NCBI GenBank assembly: GCA_030762895.1
Contig: CM061063.1
Location: 49,865,196-49,929,195, forward strand
Source of the DNA: Sophora flavescens
Lineage: Eukaryota > Streptophyta > Magnoliopsida > Fabales > Fabaceae
DNA: 64,000 bases
Direction of reading: 5' to 3'
Shown in pieces: positions 10,748 through 21,455 of the stretch; the first letter of the stretch is position 1; the number at the start of each line of letters is the position of its first letter. Made by a program: the position numbers and the translations under genes. The notes beneath the pieces are model-generated. The model searched no databases. It was not told where the DNA came from and was given only the letters and a program-made list of their open reading frames with translations.

Positions 10748-11397
10748 TCACCTAAAACGAAAATTAGGGAGACCTATTCTATTATTATGGAAATCATCCC
10801 TAATGAAACTAGGTATCAAGTCCCACCAAAAAAAGCCATTAATCAGCAAGCCATGATTGGCAATTTTATCTGCACAAGTGTTGCCTTCACGAAAGATGTG
10901 AGAGGAACCAAAACGCATATCCTTTATAATGGACAGGCAATTTTTCCATCTATTTCTTAGTTTCCAAGGAACCATAGATGGAGAGGAGATCGCAGCTATT
11001 ACCATTTGGGAGTCACATTCCAGCCATAACGACCATCCTTTCTTATGGGCAATTTCAATTGCCAAGATTGCACCCATTAGTTCCACATAGAAAGCAAAAT
11101 TGACACCAAGATTGGCTGCAAAACAACCAAGGGTAGCAGCACTATGATCACGAAAAATGCCACCACAAGCAGAAGGACTCGGGGCACCTCTAGCAGCCCC
11201 ATCAGTGTTACACTTAACCCAGTAACAAGGAGGAGGGTGCCATTTAACTTCATTGATTTGGGGGCACGATTAAGATGGCAGCTGACTTTAAACTCATTCA
11301 AAATCCTAAGTTCCTGAGAGGATGCAGAAGTTGTGCCATTGCTCAAGTTACCTGCCAGGCTAACCTTTGCAAGGATCATGTTTTTGGCAACCTGCAA
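10748..11397 (-). pseudogene. LINE ORF2, RNase H domain (frameshifted)
   Basis: The C-terminal RNase H of the LINE. The downstream frame (10748-11086) contains the glutamate stretch ELMGAILAIEIAHKKG, the aspartate in LECDSQMVI and the final aspartate in NTCADKIANHGL. The N-terminal part, with the first catalytic aspartate, is read in another frame between about 11086 and 11280. Another part of the domain linker lies in 11280-11397. There is therefore a frameshift near 11270-11280. An in-frame TGA at about 11419-11421 separates it from the zf-RVT part. Confidence 0.75.
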
Positions 11398-11418
11398 AGG
11401 GATGGATCTGTCATCAAA

Positions 11419-12399
11419 TCATGATTTATTTCTGCAATGCCAGATTGCCCAGATGATACTTGATATTGCAGCAGTCAAAATGTCCTTTACTTGAGAGCTC
11501 CATTGATGCTCACAAATTGAAAAAACAGTGAGCATTGAAGTTGTGTCTATAGTCAAGCTAAGTATGTTGCTCAGCCAGGACCACAAATTTTTTGCAAAGG
11601 CACAATGAAAGAATAGGTGAGTAGTTGTTTCATAACTACAACCACATAAATTGCATCTGGAGACAACCATGCAGCCATTGGCCCAAAGATTATCATCAGT
11701 AGGCATACGGTTGTGAATGATTCTCCAAACCAAGAAGGAAATGGAGGGAGGGACACAGTTAATCCAAAGAGACTTGGCCCAAGAAACTGTTTGTCCATTA
11801 CTGTGGAGGAACTGATATGCATCCTTCAATGTTAGAGACCCCGATTCATTCCTACACCACACACGGGTATCCTTACAAGGAAAAGAGGGAATGCTGATGT
11901 GCATGAGTTCTGCAGCAATAGCAGGGCAGTGCTGTAAAATAATGCTTGGAATATTCCAAGAGTTATTGAACCAGAAGTCCTTCACCTTTGCTTTTAAAGA
12001 AGACTGTAACTGAGCTGGAAAAGCAAGCAAGGAGTTTAAGGGTTTAGACAACCATATATCATTCCAAAAGTTGATATCAGCACCATCACCTAGCATCCAG
12101 GCTGAGTTTTCCACAACTCTATTCAGATGAGGCTTGATTCTAGGCCAGATTGAGGAGGATATAGAATATTGGATCACTGTGTTTTCCCTCAAAACTCTTG
12201 CTCTCAGAAGGCATGCCCACTGCTCAGATGAAGAGGTGAATTCCCAGCACAGCTTGAGCATAGAAGCATTGTTGATAGATCTAAAAGATCTAAGACCAAG
12301 ACCTCCCTCAGCTTCAGGTTTGCAGATTTTTTGCCAAGCCACTGTCACAGTTTTTTGACTTCTGTATTGCCAGACCATATGAAGTTTCTCATCCAGCAA
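11419..12399 (-). pseudogene. LINE ORF2, thumb to zf-RVT zinc-binding domain
   Basis: Encodes the region after the RT: KICKPEAEGGLGLRS, the hallmark of plant non-LTR RT proteins, then a tryptophan-rich segment and the zf-RVT domain with CNLCG...THLFFHC cysteines and histidines. It ends at TGA (11419-11421) where family members read on into RNase H. It overlaps the upstream frame at 12345-12399, which marks a frameshift there. Confidence 0.85.
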
Positions 12400-14456
12400 T
12401 CAATTGATTTCAACAAGCTAGAGGGCCATGAATAAACCTGAAAGCTATACAACATCATACCAGTAATCACAGATTTGACTAACTGAATTCTGCCCATGAT
12501 TGACAATAGACTTCCCTTCCATGTAGCTAGTTTGGATCTGATCTTATCTGCAATGGATTGCAAATGGGATTTCCTTGGCTTCCCTTTGAACACAGGCAGC
12601 CCAAGATATGTGAAAGGAAACCTGCCAGCAGTAAATCCTAAAACATTGGCAATGGAAGACCGTCTGTTTGCAGAAATATTACCTGCATAAAACTTGGATT
12701 TTTGAGTGTTAACCATTTGACCAGAAGCCTCTCCATACTCCTTAAAAATGGACATTAACAAGGACAAATTCTGGATGGAAGCTCTGCAAAAGATAAGAAT
12801 ATCATCCGCATATAGGATATGAGAGGGAGGGCTGAGACCTCTAGGGCTAGCCATTGTTTTGAGCTTACCCTCTTGAACCAACTTGTAGATAGCCCTGCTC
12901 AATACATCTTCTACAATGCAAAAAAGTAGAGGTGACAATGGATCACCCTGCCTAACTCCCCTCTTGCAAGAGAAAAAACCAACTGACTTACCATTGATAC
13001 CAATAGAAAGTTTAGCTGACTTCAGAATAGTTTCTATCCAATGGCAGAACTTGATATCAAAACCAAAAGAATGAAGGACCTTCAAAAGGAAAGACCAGTC
13101 CATGGTGTCAAAAGCCTTCTTGACATCAATCTTCAAGGCCAAATTACCACCAAAGGCCCTTTTGTCCAGCATATTTACACACTCTGATGCAGTGCAGAGA
13201 CAATCAGTAATATATCTACCTTGTATAAAACCTTTTTGATTATCAGAGACAATCTTTGGTGCAACCTTAGCCAGCCTGTCTGCTAAGACTTTGGTGATGA
13301 TTTTGAACTGGAAATTAGCCAAGGCAATAGGCCTAAATTCCTCCACTCTATCTGCACCTTGAGACTTAGGGATTAGAACCAAAAGATTTGAATTCAGGTT
13401 TGGCAGCAACCAGCCCTGCTCAAAAAACTGAATGACTGCTTTACAAACATCATGCTGAACAATTTCCCAGTAATTTTGAAAGAAGAAGCCTCCAAATCCA
13501 TCCGGCCCTGGAGCACCATTGGGATTTAGAGAAAATACAACATTTTTCACTTCTTCAAGGGAAGGCAGATTTGTTAGCATAAGATTGTCTTCTCTAGATA
13601 CCATCGGGCTAACAATTCTGTCAACTAAGCCATTGTCCATGCACTGATTTTCAATACTGAAAAGCTTGGTGTAATAATTCAAAACATGATCCTCTATATC
13701 CTTTGCATCAAGCAGAACTTTATCCTCATTTCTGAGCATGGAGATTTGCTTTGAGACATTCCTAATCTTGGTGATCCTATGGAAGAACTCAGTGTTCCTA
13801 TCTCCTTGAATGTGCCAATCCAATCTGGATTTTTCCTTCCAGAATTCTTCCTGGTAGTGCAGAGCATTTTGTAGTACAGTTTGGGCCGGTTTTTCATGCT
13901 CAAATAACAAATCAGTCATTCCTGAGGAGTTAATTATTTGCTGAATGCTGTCTACTTTGGCCATGGCAGAAGCAACTTGGATGTTCACATTCCCAAAATA
14001 GTCTTTATTCCAGCTTTTTAACCTTCCTTTCAACATTTTTAGTTTTTGAGACAGTATGTACATAGGGCAACCTATTACCCCAGAATTCCAAACCTCTTCA
14101 TTTATCTTAGTGCAGTCAGGGTGAGAAGCCCACATCTTCATGAATTTAAAAGAAGAACTGAAGTTACTGTCCTCTTTCCTCAAAGACAGAAGCAAAGGAT
14201 GATGATCTGATTTACTTCTAAGGAGTGTGCAGCAAGCAACACTAGACCAATAACTAAACCATTTGTCATTACAAACCACTCTAACAAACCTTTTCTCTGT
14301 TAAAGCATTACCTCTTCTGCCATTAGACCAAGTGAATTGAGCACCACGGGTCAGAATATGAGATAATTGGCAACTGTCTGACCAAAGCTTGAACTCCTCA
14401 TAAGCAATCTTCAAAGGCAAGCAACCACCCCTTTGCTCATGAGCACCAAGGACCAC
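12345..14456 (-). pseudogene. LINE ORF2, endonuclease C-terminus and reverse transcriptase
   Basis: 703 residues. Residues 1-100 are the end of the AP-type endonuclease with the SDHH motif at 83-86. Reverse transcriptase follows: RT-1 to RT-3 around 355-405 (LIPKSQGADRVEEFRPIAL), motif A KIDVKKAFD at 442-450 and the catalytic YADD at 549-552. It converts the LINE RNA to DNA at the nick made by the endonuclease. The upstream frame 14478-14876 is in phase and is separated only by a TGA at 14478-14480, so ORF2 is broken by a nonsense codon. The 3' end is lost by frameshift near 12390. Confidence 0.9.
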
Positions 14457-14477
14457 ATTGTAATCTCCAATGAAGCA

Positions 14478-14876
14478 TCATGGTCCATCATTAGCTTGTT
14501 GTAGAGCCAACAGTTCAGTCCACAACTCTCTCCTTTTCAGATAACTAGTACTAGCATATATAGCAGAAATGAATACTTCCTGAGATTCCAACTTCAATGA
14601 GAAGGAAACCTGCTGGTTAGAGCAAGCAATAACAAAAGGTTGCAATGTTTCATGACAAATACACCAAAGATTAGGCAAGAGGGAATTCTTATCATTAACT
14701 GCAAAAACTTTAAGATTCAATTTCTTCCAAAATCTATCAGGGAATTGATCAATGCTGATCCACGGCTCAGCAATGAAGATAATCTCAGGCTTATTTGAAA
14801 CCAGAAATTTCTTCAAAACTAACCTAGTATCTAGATTTCCAATTCCTCTAACATTCCAGAATAGGAGCTTCATCAT
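14478..14876 (-). pseudogene. LINE ORF2 start, AP endonuclease N-terminal part
   Basis: Begins MMKLLFWNVRGIGN, the typical opening of plant LINE endonucleases (asparagine of motif I), followed by IIFIAEPWIS with the catalytic glutamate and the loop residues in ISAIYASTSYLKRRELW. Its ATG overlaps the ORF1 stop in an ATGA arrangement (14873-14876), a spacing used for reinitiation. It stops at TGA 14478-14480, in frame with 12345-14456. Confidence 0.85.
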
Positions 14877-16423
14877 GCAAAATTACTAGGACCAGCCCTA
14901 TTCCGAGCTTTTGTTTTACCAGCCTTTGCTAGGGCAATCTGTTTTTTCCTCAGTTTTTTCTTCTGAGATTTCGAAATGAATACTTCAAAGTTACCTTGTT
15001 TAGACTGAGCTCCAAGGCATTCATCTTCCACATCAGTGTCTTCCTCCTCAATACCATTACTCCAGAATTTAGACACAATCCTAATATCCTGCTGAGCTTG
15101 CTGAGGAAGATCATGCACTAAGGATGGTATAACTGCATTAATACTCTGGGGAATAGAATTGACATTGTGTTCTAAGCCACCCATTGATTCAGAGACATGA
15201 ATAATAGATTGCACTCCATTACCAGTGTTTTCTGCACCAACCATTGGAGTATGAAATCCAGGATCAGATAAAACTCTGGCTGCCTGGGGAGATTCCGGAT
15301 GAATTGATTCATCATATTCAGAAGTATTTCCATCCTCCTGAATTCCTTGACTATTTTCTGCATTATTGGCAATCTGCTGCACTACTGCATTATTCATTTA
15401 TGGAATACCCCCATTGGTATCAGCCGAAACAATGATATGAACCTGATTTCCACAGTTAACTGGATCCTGACCTGAAGCTTCCTTTTCACCAATCACAAGC
15501 TCAGGGATAACCCTATCTACAACATCTGGTTTCCTGGCACTTGGCTGTTTAGGAATATAAGCAGATTTTGGTTTCTGGTTTAAAGGTTGTTCCTTTCGGG
15601 GTGCAGGATTGTTAAGGTTTCTCTTACATTCCCCAGCAGCATGCCCTATCGAGAGGCAGCATGAACAAAAAGAGGGGAGTCTTTCATAGTCGAACGTAAC
15701 ATAAAATGCATGAGCCTCCCTTTCAACCCTGATACCAGTTGGGATAGGTCCAGAAAGATCAATATCAACCAGGATTCTGGCAAAGTGGCCAAAGACTTTG
15801 TTTTTTGTAGATTCATCTAAAGCAATTGGGGTGCCTATTCCATTTGCAATCTCAAAGAGAATTTTCGGCCTCCAATACTCCATAGGCAAATCATAAATTC
15901 TCACCCAGGATTGAACATGGGTCTGTATTTGGAGATTCGGATTAAAATCTGGACTTCGTTGATATAGCCTTAACATGCCTGGTTGCAGATTCCAGGACCC
16001 AACAGCCCAAACACTACGCAGATCTTCCAAGGATGCAAAGTTGAATTCATAATATCCTTTGCCTAAAGGAATCATACGCCAATGACCAATCAGGTTCCAT
16101 AATTTCGATAGCTTATCTTTCAAGTCTTGAAGTTTGATTGGCTGATTACCCTTCTGAAGGATCAAACGACCATGCAGACTATTTTTACTGCTTTCCAAAA
16201 CAAGCTTCTATTCCTCCTCCGAGATTTTTATCGAGAACACATCTCCAATCATTCGTGGCTTAGGTAACTGACTGATGGGAATGTCAAAAGAATTGGAGAG
16301 TGCCTGGGCAAAGGATTTCTTCTGTGCAGGAAGAGAAGGAGGCGAAGAAGTAGAAGGCAAGGGCGAAGGGGCAAGAGGCTGAAGAAAGGGCCATGGGCAA
16401 GGACAACCGGAAGCCATGATCAT
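14873..16423 (-). pseudogene. LINE ORF1 (DUF4283, zinc knuckle), broken by two in-frame stops
   Basis: The RNA-binding ORF1. From ATG at 16423 it runs 71 codons (proline-rich, then KKSFAQALSNSFDIPISQLP, typical of the family) to TAG at 16208-16210. In the same frame it continues through a DUF4283 domain (SLHGRLILQKG... VGSWNLQPGMLRLYQ...) and a CCHC knuckle (CSCCLSIGHAAGECKR) to TAA at 15398-15400. The acidic, lysine-ending tail runs 15397-14873 (KSQKKKLRKKQIALAKAG). All three parts share one phase. ORF1 protein coats LINE RNA; here it cannot be made whole. Confidence 0.85.
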
Positions 16424-16602
16424 GCAAACCCTAGAGTTTCATGCAACAACAAAACCTAGCAGAGCGTCGTATCCATATTTCAGGTTTCGGAGTGAGTCTT
16501 GAAATTCTAGATCTAAGAATGAAAAACTCATGAAAACTTGATGATCATGACTTGGAAACAAGAAAATCAATGAAGAAGATGATGTTTATAATATAAATAT
16601 AT

Positions 16603-16838
16603 ATACATATAATTTATATAAAAAATTTCTAACATATCATTTTATGTCATTTTACATTTATCAGCTAGTCCAACCGCTAGTTTTACCAAACACTTCAAAT
16701 CTAATCCGCTATCAGCTAGCATATCCGCTATCCGCTATCCGCTATCAGCTAGCTATCCGCTATCTGTTAGTGTTAGCGAGTAGACAAGTGTTTTAATCTC
16801 TAGTTACCATTTAACTGATTTTATCTTGTTGGTCAGTA
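16603..16838. repeat. AT-rich flank with degenerate ATCCGCT heptamer repeats
   Basis: 16603-16660 is AT-rich. 16661-16780 has CAGCTAG and TATCCGC words repeating with period about 7 (TATCCGCTATCCGCTATCCGCTATCAGCTAGC). It resembles common plant MITE-end sequence containing TTTTACCAAACACTT, but I see no matching inverted end. Element E begins right after, without a visible PBS or 5' LTR. Confidence 0.4.
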
Positions 16839-17147
16839 ATGGAACTAGATGCAGGATGTGGACGTGACCGGGGTGGTTTTGTTGGTGGCCGCGGACATGA
16901 TGGTGGGGGAATGGACTTCGCAGCTCAAGCTATGGCAGACGTTGCAGCTGCCATTGCACAACAAACTGCTACTATGGCTGCTCAACATCAACAGGAACAG
17001 GCTCGCGCTGAACAAGCCGCTAAAAGTTGTGGTCTGACAGCTTTTCGACGCCAGAACCCACCACAGTTTCATGGGGATGCTGACCCTACAAAGGTTGACT
17101 TATGGATTCAAGAACTGGAAAAGATTTTCAAGTTGATTCAGTCTTGA
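16839..17147 (+). pseudogene. gag: Element E gag, N-terminal part
   Basis: Begins MELDAGCGRDRGGFVGG. A Gly/Arg-rich start is followed by an Ala/Gln-rich helix and RQNPPQFHGDADPTKVDLWI, the usual beginning of the plant gypsy retrotrans_gag domain. A one-base shift near 17148 moves the rest to another frame. Confidence 0.8.
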
Positions 17148-17157
17148 AGGGGTAAGA

Positions 17158-18177
17158 GTGCCTTATGCTACTTTCCTGTTAATGGGAGATGCTGAATACT
17201 GGTGGATAGGCACCAGACTATTGCTAGAGGCGTATCATCAAGAAATTACTTGGGAGGTTTTCTGTACTGCATTTCCTGACAAATACTTTCCCCAGATTGC
17301 TCGAGACGAGAAAGAGCAGGAATTTCTGCGTCTACGACAAGGAGATATGTCAGTAGGGGAATACGCGGCAAGGTTCGAATCACTTGCCAAGTATTTTCTC
17401 TTTTTCCAAGACAACCCAGATGAGGGCGGGAAGTGCGAAAGGTTTGAAGGAGGACTGCGATACGAGATCAAGGAATCAGTGTTGCCACTGGAGATTAAGA
17501 ATTCCCAAGCTCTGGTGGAAAAATGCAGGAAAATTGAACAAATGAGGAAAGGTAGAGAACACCGAGGGAATGTTGGGGGACCCTCACGTTCTAGGAACCA
17601 GTTTCAAAGTCAAAACCAGAGAGGAAGACAGAATCAAAGAAAGCCATATGCTAGACCAATTGGAAACAATCAGAATCAACAACCGTATCGTCTCGTTGCT
17701 TCAGGAACTGGAAGTGGGAGCCAGAGAAGTCAAGGCCAAGGTCAAGGGAGGAAGTGCTATAAATGCGGAGACCTGAACTATTTGACCGATGTTTACCCAG
17801 TAAGAGGAATGGAGTGCTTAAACTGTGATCGATTGGGGCACTTGACAAGAGGTTGTAAGGCACCAAAGCAGAAACCTACCGTCAACAGTGCCATTGTTAA
17901 TAAACCAACGGCTAGAGGGAGAGTTTTTACCATGAGTGGTGCCGAAGCCTCGAACTCCAAAGATCTGGTACAAGGTAGTTATAACATAGTCGGTAACCTC
18001 TTATCTGTGCTTTTAGATTCGGGTGCGACGCATTCATTTATCTCAGTGGATTGTGTGAAACTGTTAGAGTTACCTGTTTCTTATTTTCCGTATGATTTTA
18101 TTTTTTCAACTCCTACTGTTGAACCTATTATTGTTAATACGGTGTGCTTGAACTGTCCTATTGTCATTCTGTATTGA
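17158..18177 (+). pseudogene. gag-pol: Element E gag core, zinc knuckles and protease
   Basis: 339 residues: retrotrans_gag (YATFLLMGDAEYWW... EEFLRLRQGD-type helices), a Gln/Arg-rich linker, a first knuckle CYKCGDLNYLTDVYP with its histidine and last cysteine lost, and an intact second knuckle CLNCDRLGHLTRGCK. The aspartic protease active site is LLDSGATHSFIS. It ends at TGA 18175-18177 within the protease; the frame continues after it. Confidence 0.85.
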
Positions 18178-18210
18178 CACTTCCTTGTTGATCTGATCTG
18201 TTTACCCTTA

Positions 18211-18942
18211 GTGCAGCCAGATGTAATTTTAGGCATGGATTGGTTATCTTCCAATCATGTTCTTCTAGATTGTGCTCACAAAATCTTAGTTTTTCCTGAT
18301 CCTACGATTTCTGGATTTTTATCCACCAACCAAGTGAGAACCTTTTCGAAAGAAGAAGATCAAACATACTTGCTTTTGACTAACTTAGAAGTCAAGGAGG
18401 AAGTAGATTTGAGTACCATAGCTATTGTGAAGGACACTCCGGAGGTGTTTCCGAATGATGTACCAGGGTTACTGCCAGTAAGGGATATCGAATTCTCCAT
18501 TAATCTTGTTCCAGGAACTAGCCCGATATTAATTGCTCCGTATCGGATGTCACCTACAGAACTTGTTGAGTTGAAGGCTCAGTTAGAAGATATGTTGTCA
18601 AAGCAGTTTATAAGACTGAGAGTTTCTCCATGGGGAGCACCTGTTCTCTTAGTTCGAAAGAAGGACGGAGGTTCAAGACTCTACGTGGATTATAGGCAAC
18701 TTAACAAAGTCACGGTAAAGAACAAGTACCCGTTGTCGCGCATGGATGATCTGATGGATCAATTGCAAGGAGTTGTTGTTTTCTCAAAGATCGACTTGAG
18801 GATGGGTTATCACCAGATTAGAGTGAAGCCTGGATATGTACCAAAGATGGCGTTCCGAACCCGTTATGGGCATTATGAGTATCTTGTGATGCCTTTTGAA
18901 GTAACGAATGCACCTGCTGTTTTCATGGACTATATGAATTGA
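18211..18942 (+). pseudogene. pol: Element E protease end and reverse transcriptase fingers
   Basis: In phase with the previous part. Contains DVILGMDWLSSNHVLLDC (end of protease), VFPNDVPGLLPVRDIEFSI, SPWGAPVLLVRKKDGG and RLYVDYRQLNKVTVKNKYP, then KIDLRMGYHQIRV with the first catalytic aspartate. It stops at TGA 18940-18942 just before the FIDD motif. Confidence 0.85.
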
Positions 18943-19698
18943 GTTTTCCGTCCGTTTTTGGATAAATATGTTGTTGTGTTCATCGATGACATCCTTATTT
19001 ACTCTAAGAGTCACGAGGAACATGAACTACATCTGAGACAAGTTCTACAGATCTTACGCGAGAAGGGGTTGTAAGAAAAACTCTCCAAGTGTGAGTTTTG
19101 ACTTGAAGAAGTGAAGTTCTTGGGTCACGTGATTTCTAAAGATGGGATTGCTGTAGATCCTGGCAAAGTGGAGGCAGTGCTTTCTTGGGAGAGACCGAAG
19201 ACAATAACAGAGATTCGAAGTTTTGTCGGCTTGGCTGGATATTACCGGAGATTTATCGAGGGATTCTCCAAGATTGTCTCCCCATTGACTCAACTTACAA
19301 GGAAGGACCAACCTTTTGTGTGGACTACATAATGTGAAGAAAGCTTCCAGATGATAAAGGAACGTTTGGCAACTTCACCAGTGTTAATACTTCCTGAACC
19401 CAATGAACCTTACAAGGTGTAATGCGATGCTTCATATCAAGGTTTAGGTTGTGTATTAATGCAACACCGGAAGCTCGTAGCGTATGCATCACGTCAACTG
19501 AAGACTCATGAGAAGAATTACCCGACGCGTGATCTGGAGTTAGATGCTGTGATCTTTGCACTGAAGATATGGAGGAACCATCTGTATGGAGCTAAGTTCG
19601 ATGTTTTCAGCGATCACAAAAGCCTGAAATATCTGTTTGACCAGAAAGAACTTAACATGAGTCAAAGACAGTGGATGGAATTTTATAAAAGATTATGA
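18943..19698 (+). pseudogene. pol: Element E RT palm/thumb and RNase H with several stops
   Basis: Same frame. VVVFIDDILIYS (catalytic DD) lies just after the 18942 stop. TAA and TGA codons follow near 19072 and 19099. 19111-19332 holds the RT connection (FLGHVISKDGIAVDP, GLAGYYRRFIEGF). More TAA codons lie at about 19330 and 19420, and 19459-19698 has RNase H (VAYASRQLKTHEKNY, FSDHKSLKYLF). A one-base shift near 19685 ends the phase. Confidence 0.8.
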
Positions 19699-19747
19699 TT
19701 TTTCTTTACAGTATCATCCTGGGAAGGGTAACATTGTAGCAAATTCC

Positions 19748-20830
19748 TTGAGTCGGAAAGCCATACATGTTTTAGCAATGATGGTGAAAGAGTTAGAGTT
19801 GATCGAGAAGTTCTGTGATCTCGATTTGATGATGGAGATAAGCCCAAAGAGAATCAGTGGGGGGATGATTACGATCTCAAGTGGATTGATGGAAGAAATC
19901 AGAGAGCAACAAACTACCGATGTGTATCTTCAAGAGAAGAAAAAGCTTATGGAACAAGGAAAAGCCATAGAGTTTAGCTTAGGGCCAGATAATATCCTAA
20001 GGTACAATGGACGAATCTGTGTACCTGACAATTCTGAAATGAAAAAGATGATTCTCGAGGAATCACACAAGAGCAAACTGAGTATTCATCCTGGATCGAC
20101 CAAGATGTATCTGGATCTAAAACAAAGATTTTGGTGGCCAGGCATGAAGAAACAAGTGGCAGAATATGTGGCATCTTGCTTGACTTGTCAGAAGGCAAAA
20201 TTGGAACATCAACGACCTGGTGGAATGTTACAATCTCTGGATGTACCTGAATGGAAGTGGGATAGTATATCCATGGATTTTGTGGTAGGATTACCAAGGA
20301 CTTCCAAAGGCTTTGATTCGATTTGGGTGGTTGTTGACAGGCTAACGAAGTCGTCACACTTATTATCTGTTAAGGCCAGTTATACTGTGGAGAAGCTAAC
20401 CGAGGTGTATATCAGGGAGGTGATCAGAATTCACGGAGTACCCTCTAGTATTGTCTCAGATCAAGATCCGAAGTTCACTTCGTGTTTTTGGGGAAGTTTA
20501 CAAAGAGCTATGGGAACCAAGTTAAGGTTAAGTTCTGCTTATCATCCACAAATTGATGGACAAATGGAAAGGACAATACAGACGTTAGAAGACTTGCTGA
20601 GAGCGTGTGTCCTAGATAATCGTGGAAGTTGGGATGATCTTTTGCCGCTTATTGAGTTCACGTACAATAATAGCTTTCATTCAAGTATAGGGATGGCACC
20701 TTACGAAGCTCTATATGGAAGGAAATGCCAAACACCATTGTGTTGGTATCAGGATGGAGAAAGTGCAATCTTAGGGCCCGAAATTGTACAACAAACAACG
20801 GAAAAGGTGAAACAAATCGTGAAAGGATGA
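19748..20830 (+). pseudogene. pol: Element E integrase
   Basis: 360 residues. An intact HHCC zinc-binding domain (H...IHPGSTKMY...WWPGMKK...CLTCQK) precedes the DDE core: SMDFVVGLPRTS, SDQDPKFTSCFWG and QMERTIQTLEDLL carry the three acidic residues. Integrase joins element cDNA to the chromosome. The frame ends at 20828-20830, where a deletion removes the segment between the core and the C-terminal domain. Confidence 0.85.
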
Positions 20831-20966
20831 AGGCGAACATATATTTCTAAGAGTCACACCCACGACTGGAGTAGGTAGGGTTATAAAGTCCAGAAAACTC
20901 ACTCCTAAATTCATTGGACCTTACCAAATTATTCGCCGTATCGGTCCAGTAGCCTATCAAATCTCT

Positions 20967-21251
20967 TTGCCACCTTTTCTTTCAAATATCCATGACGTCT
21001 TTCATGTCTCACAACTGAGAAAGTACATTTACGATCCATCGCATGTAATCGAGCCAAATATAGTACAGTTAAAAGAGAACCTAACTTATGAGACCTCACC
21101 TGTACGGATCGAGGATATGAGGATTAAGCAACTCATGGGAAAACAAATTCCCTTAGTTAAGGTTATTTGGGATAAGACAACTGGAGAAGCAACGTGGGAG
21201 ACTGAAGACAAGACGAGATTACAATACTCTGATCTGTTTTCAGGTGCGTAA
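20967..21251 (+). pseudogene. pol: Element E integrase C-terminus with chromodomain
   Basis: 94 residues from PPFLSNIHDVFHVSQLRKY to the stop. Holds the conserved VFHVSQL box and a chromodomain-like tail (PLVKVIWDKTTGEATWETED), the mark of chromoviruses that target heterochromatin. 20831-20966 carries the preceding piece (VTPTTGVG...) in another frame. Ends 34 bases before the LTR. Confidence 0.8.
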
Positions 21252-21285
21252 TTTCGAGGATGAATTTTTTTTAGTGGGGTAGTAA

Positions 21286-21455
21286 TGTAACACCCCGATT
21301 TTTTTTTTGTTCTTAATGATCTGTGTTTATGTATGTGTATGTGTGATTAATATTTTAAATCTGAGAAAAATATTTTGATAAACTAAAATTATTCTCATAA
21401 TTTATTTTATTCTAGGAAACTGCAGTTGAAATTTCGGTTGAAAATTCAGACGAAC
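21286..21455 (+). mobile_element. E/G-type LTR, first 170 bases before the C/D insertion
   Basis: TGTAACACCCCGATTTTT opens the LTR directly behind the polypurine tract. It is cut at 21455 by the C/D block. CGAAC (21451-21455) is repeated at 47270-47274, and the LTR resumes there. Confidence 0.85.

Larger units (their letters stand above)
10584..16587 (-). mobile_element. Full-length plant L1-type LINE with C-terminal RNase H
   Basis: Minus-strand order: 5' leader (about 16587-16424), ORF1 (DUF4283 plus CCHC), ORF2 (endonuclease, reverse transcriptase, zf-RVT, RNase H), 3' UTR and a short A tail (T-run near 10584). The 15-bp ATAATATAAATATAT occurs at 10569-10583 and 16588-16602 and is the likely target-site duplication, though AT-richness lowers its weight. 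At about 6.0 kb the length is complete. Both ORFs carry stops and frameshifts, so this copy is dead. A shorter relative lies at 48105-48834. Confidence 0.85.
16839..21285 (+). mobile_element. Ty3/gypsy element 'E' interior (Tekay-like chromovirus), decayed
   Basis: Plus-strand order gag - protease - RT - RNase H - integrase - chromodomain, then the polypurine tract AGTGGGGTAGTAA at 21273-21285 and an LTR starting TGTAACACCCCG at 21286. The PBS and 5' LTR are missing: the gag ATG lies 178 bases from the AT-rich repeat block. From 17158 to 19698 one phase is kept but interrupted by about six nonsense codons. There are single-base frameshifts near 17148 and 19685 and an in-frame-breaking deletion near 20830. 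It resembles a partner for the G/F relic family, whose polypurine tract is nearly the same. Confidence 0.85.

Noticed and set aside
11571..11822. 83-codon minus frame and plus frames at 12134-12358 and 12496-12690
   Set aside because: Shadows of LINE ORF2 in other frames.
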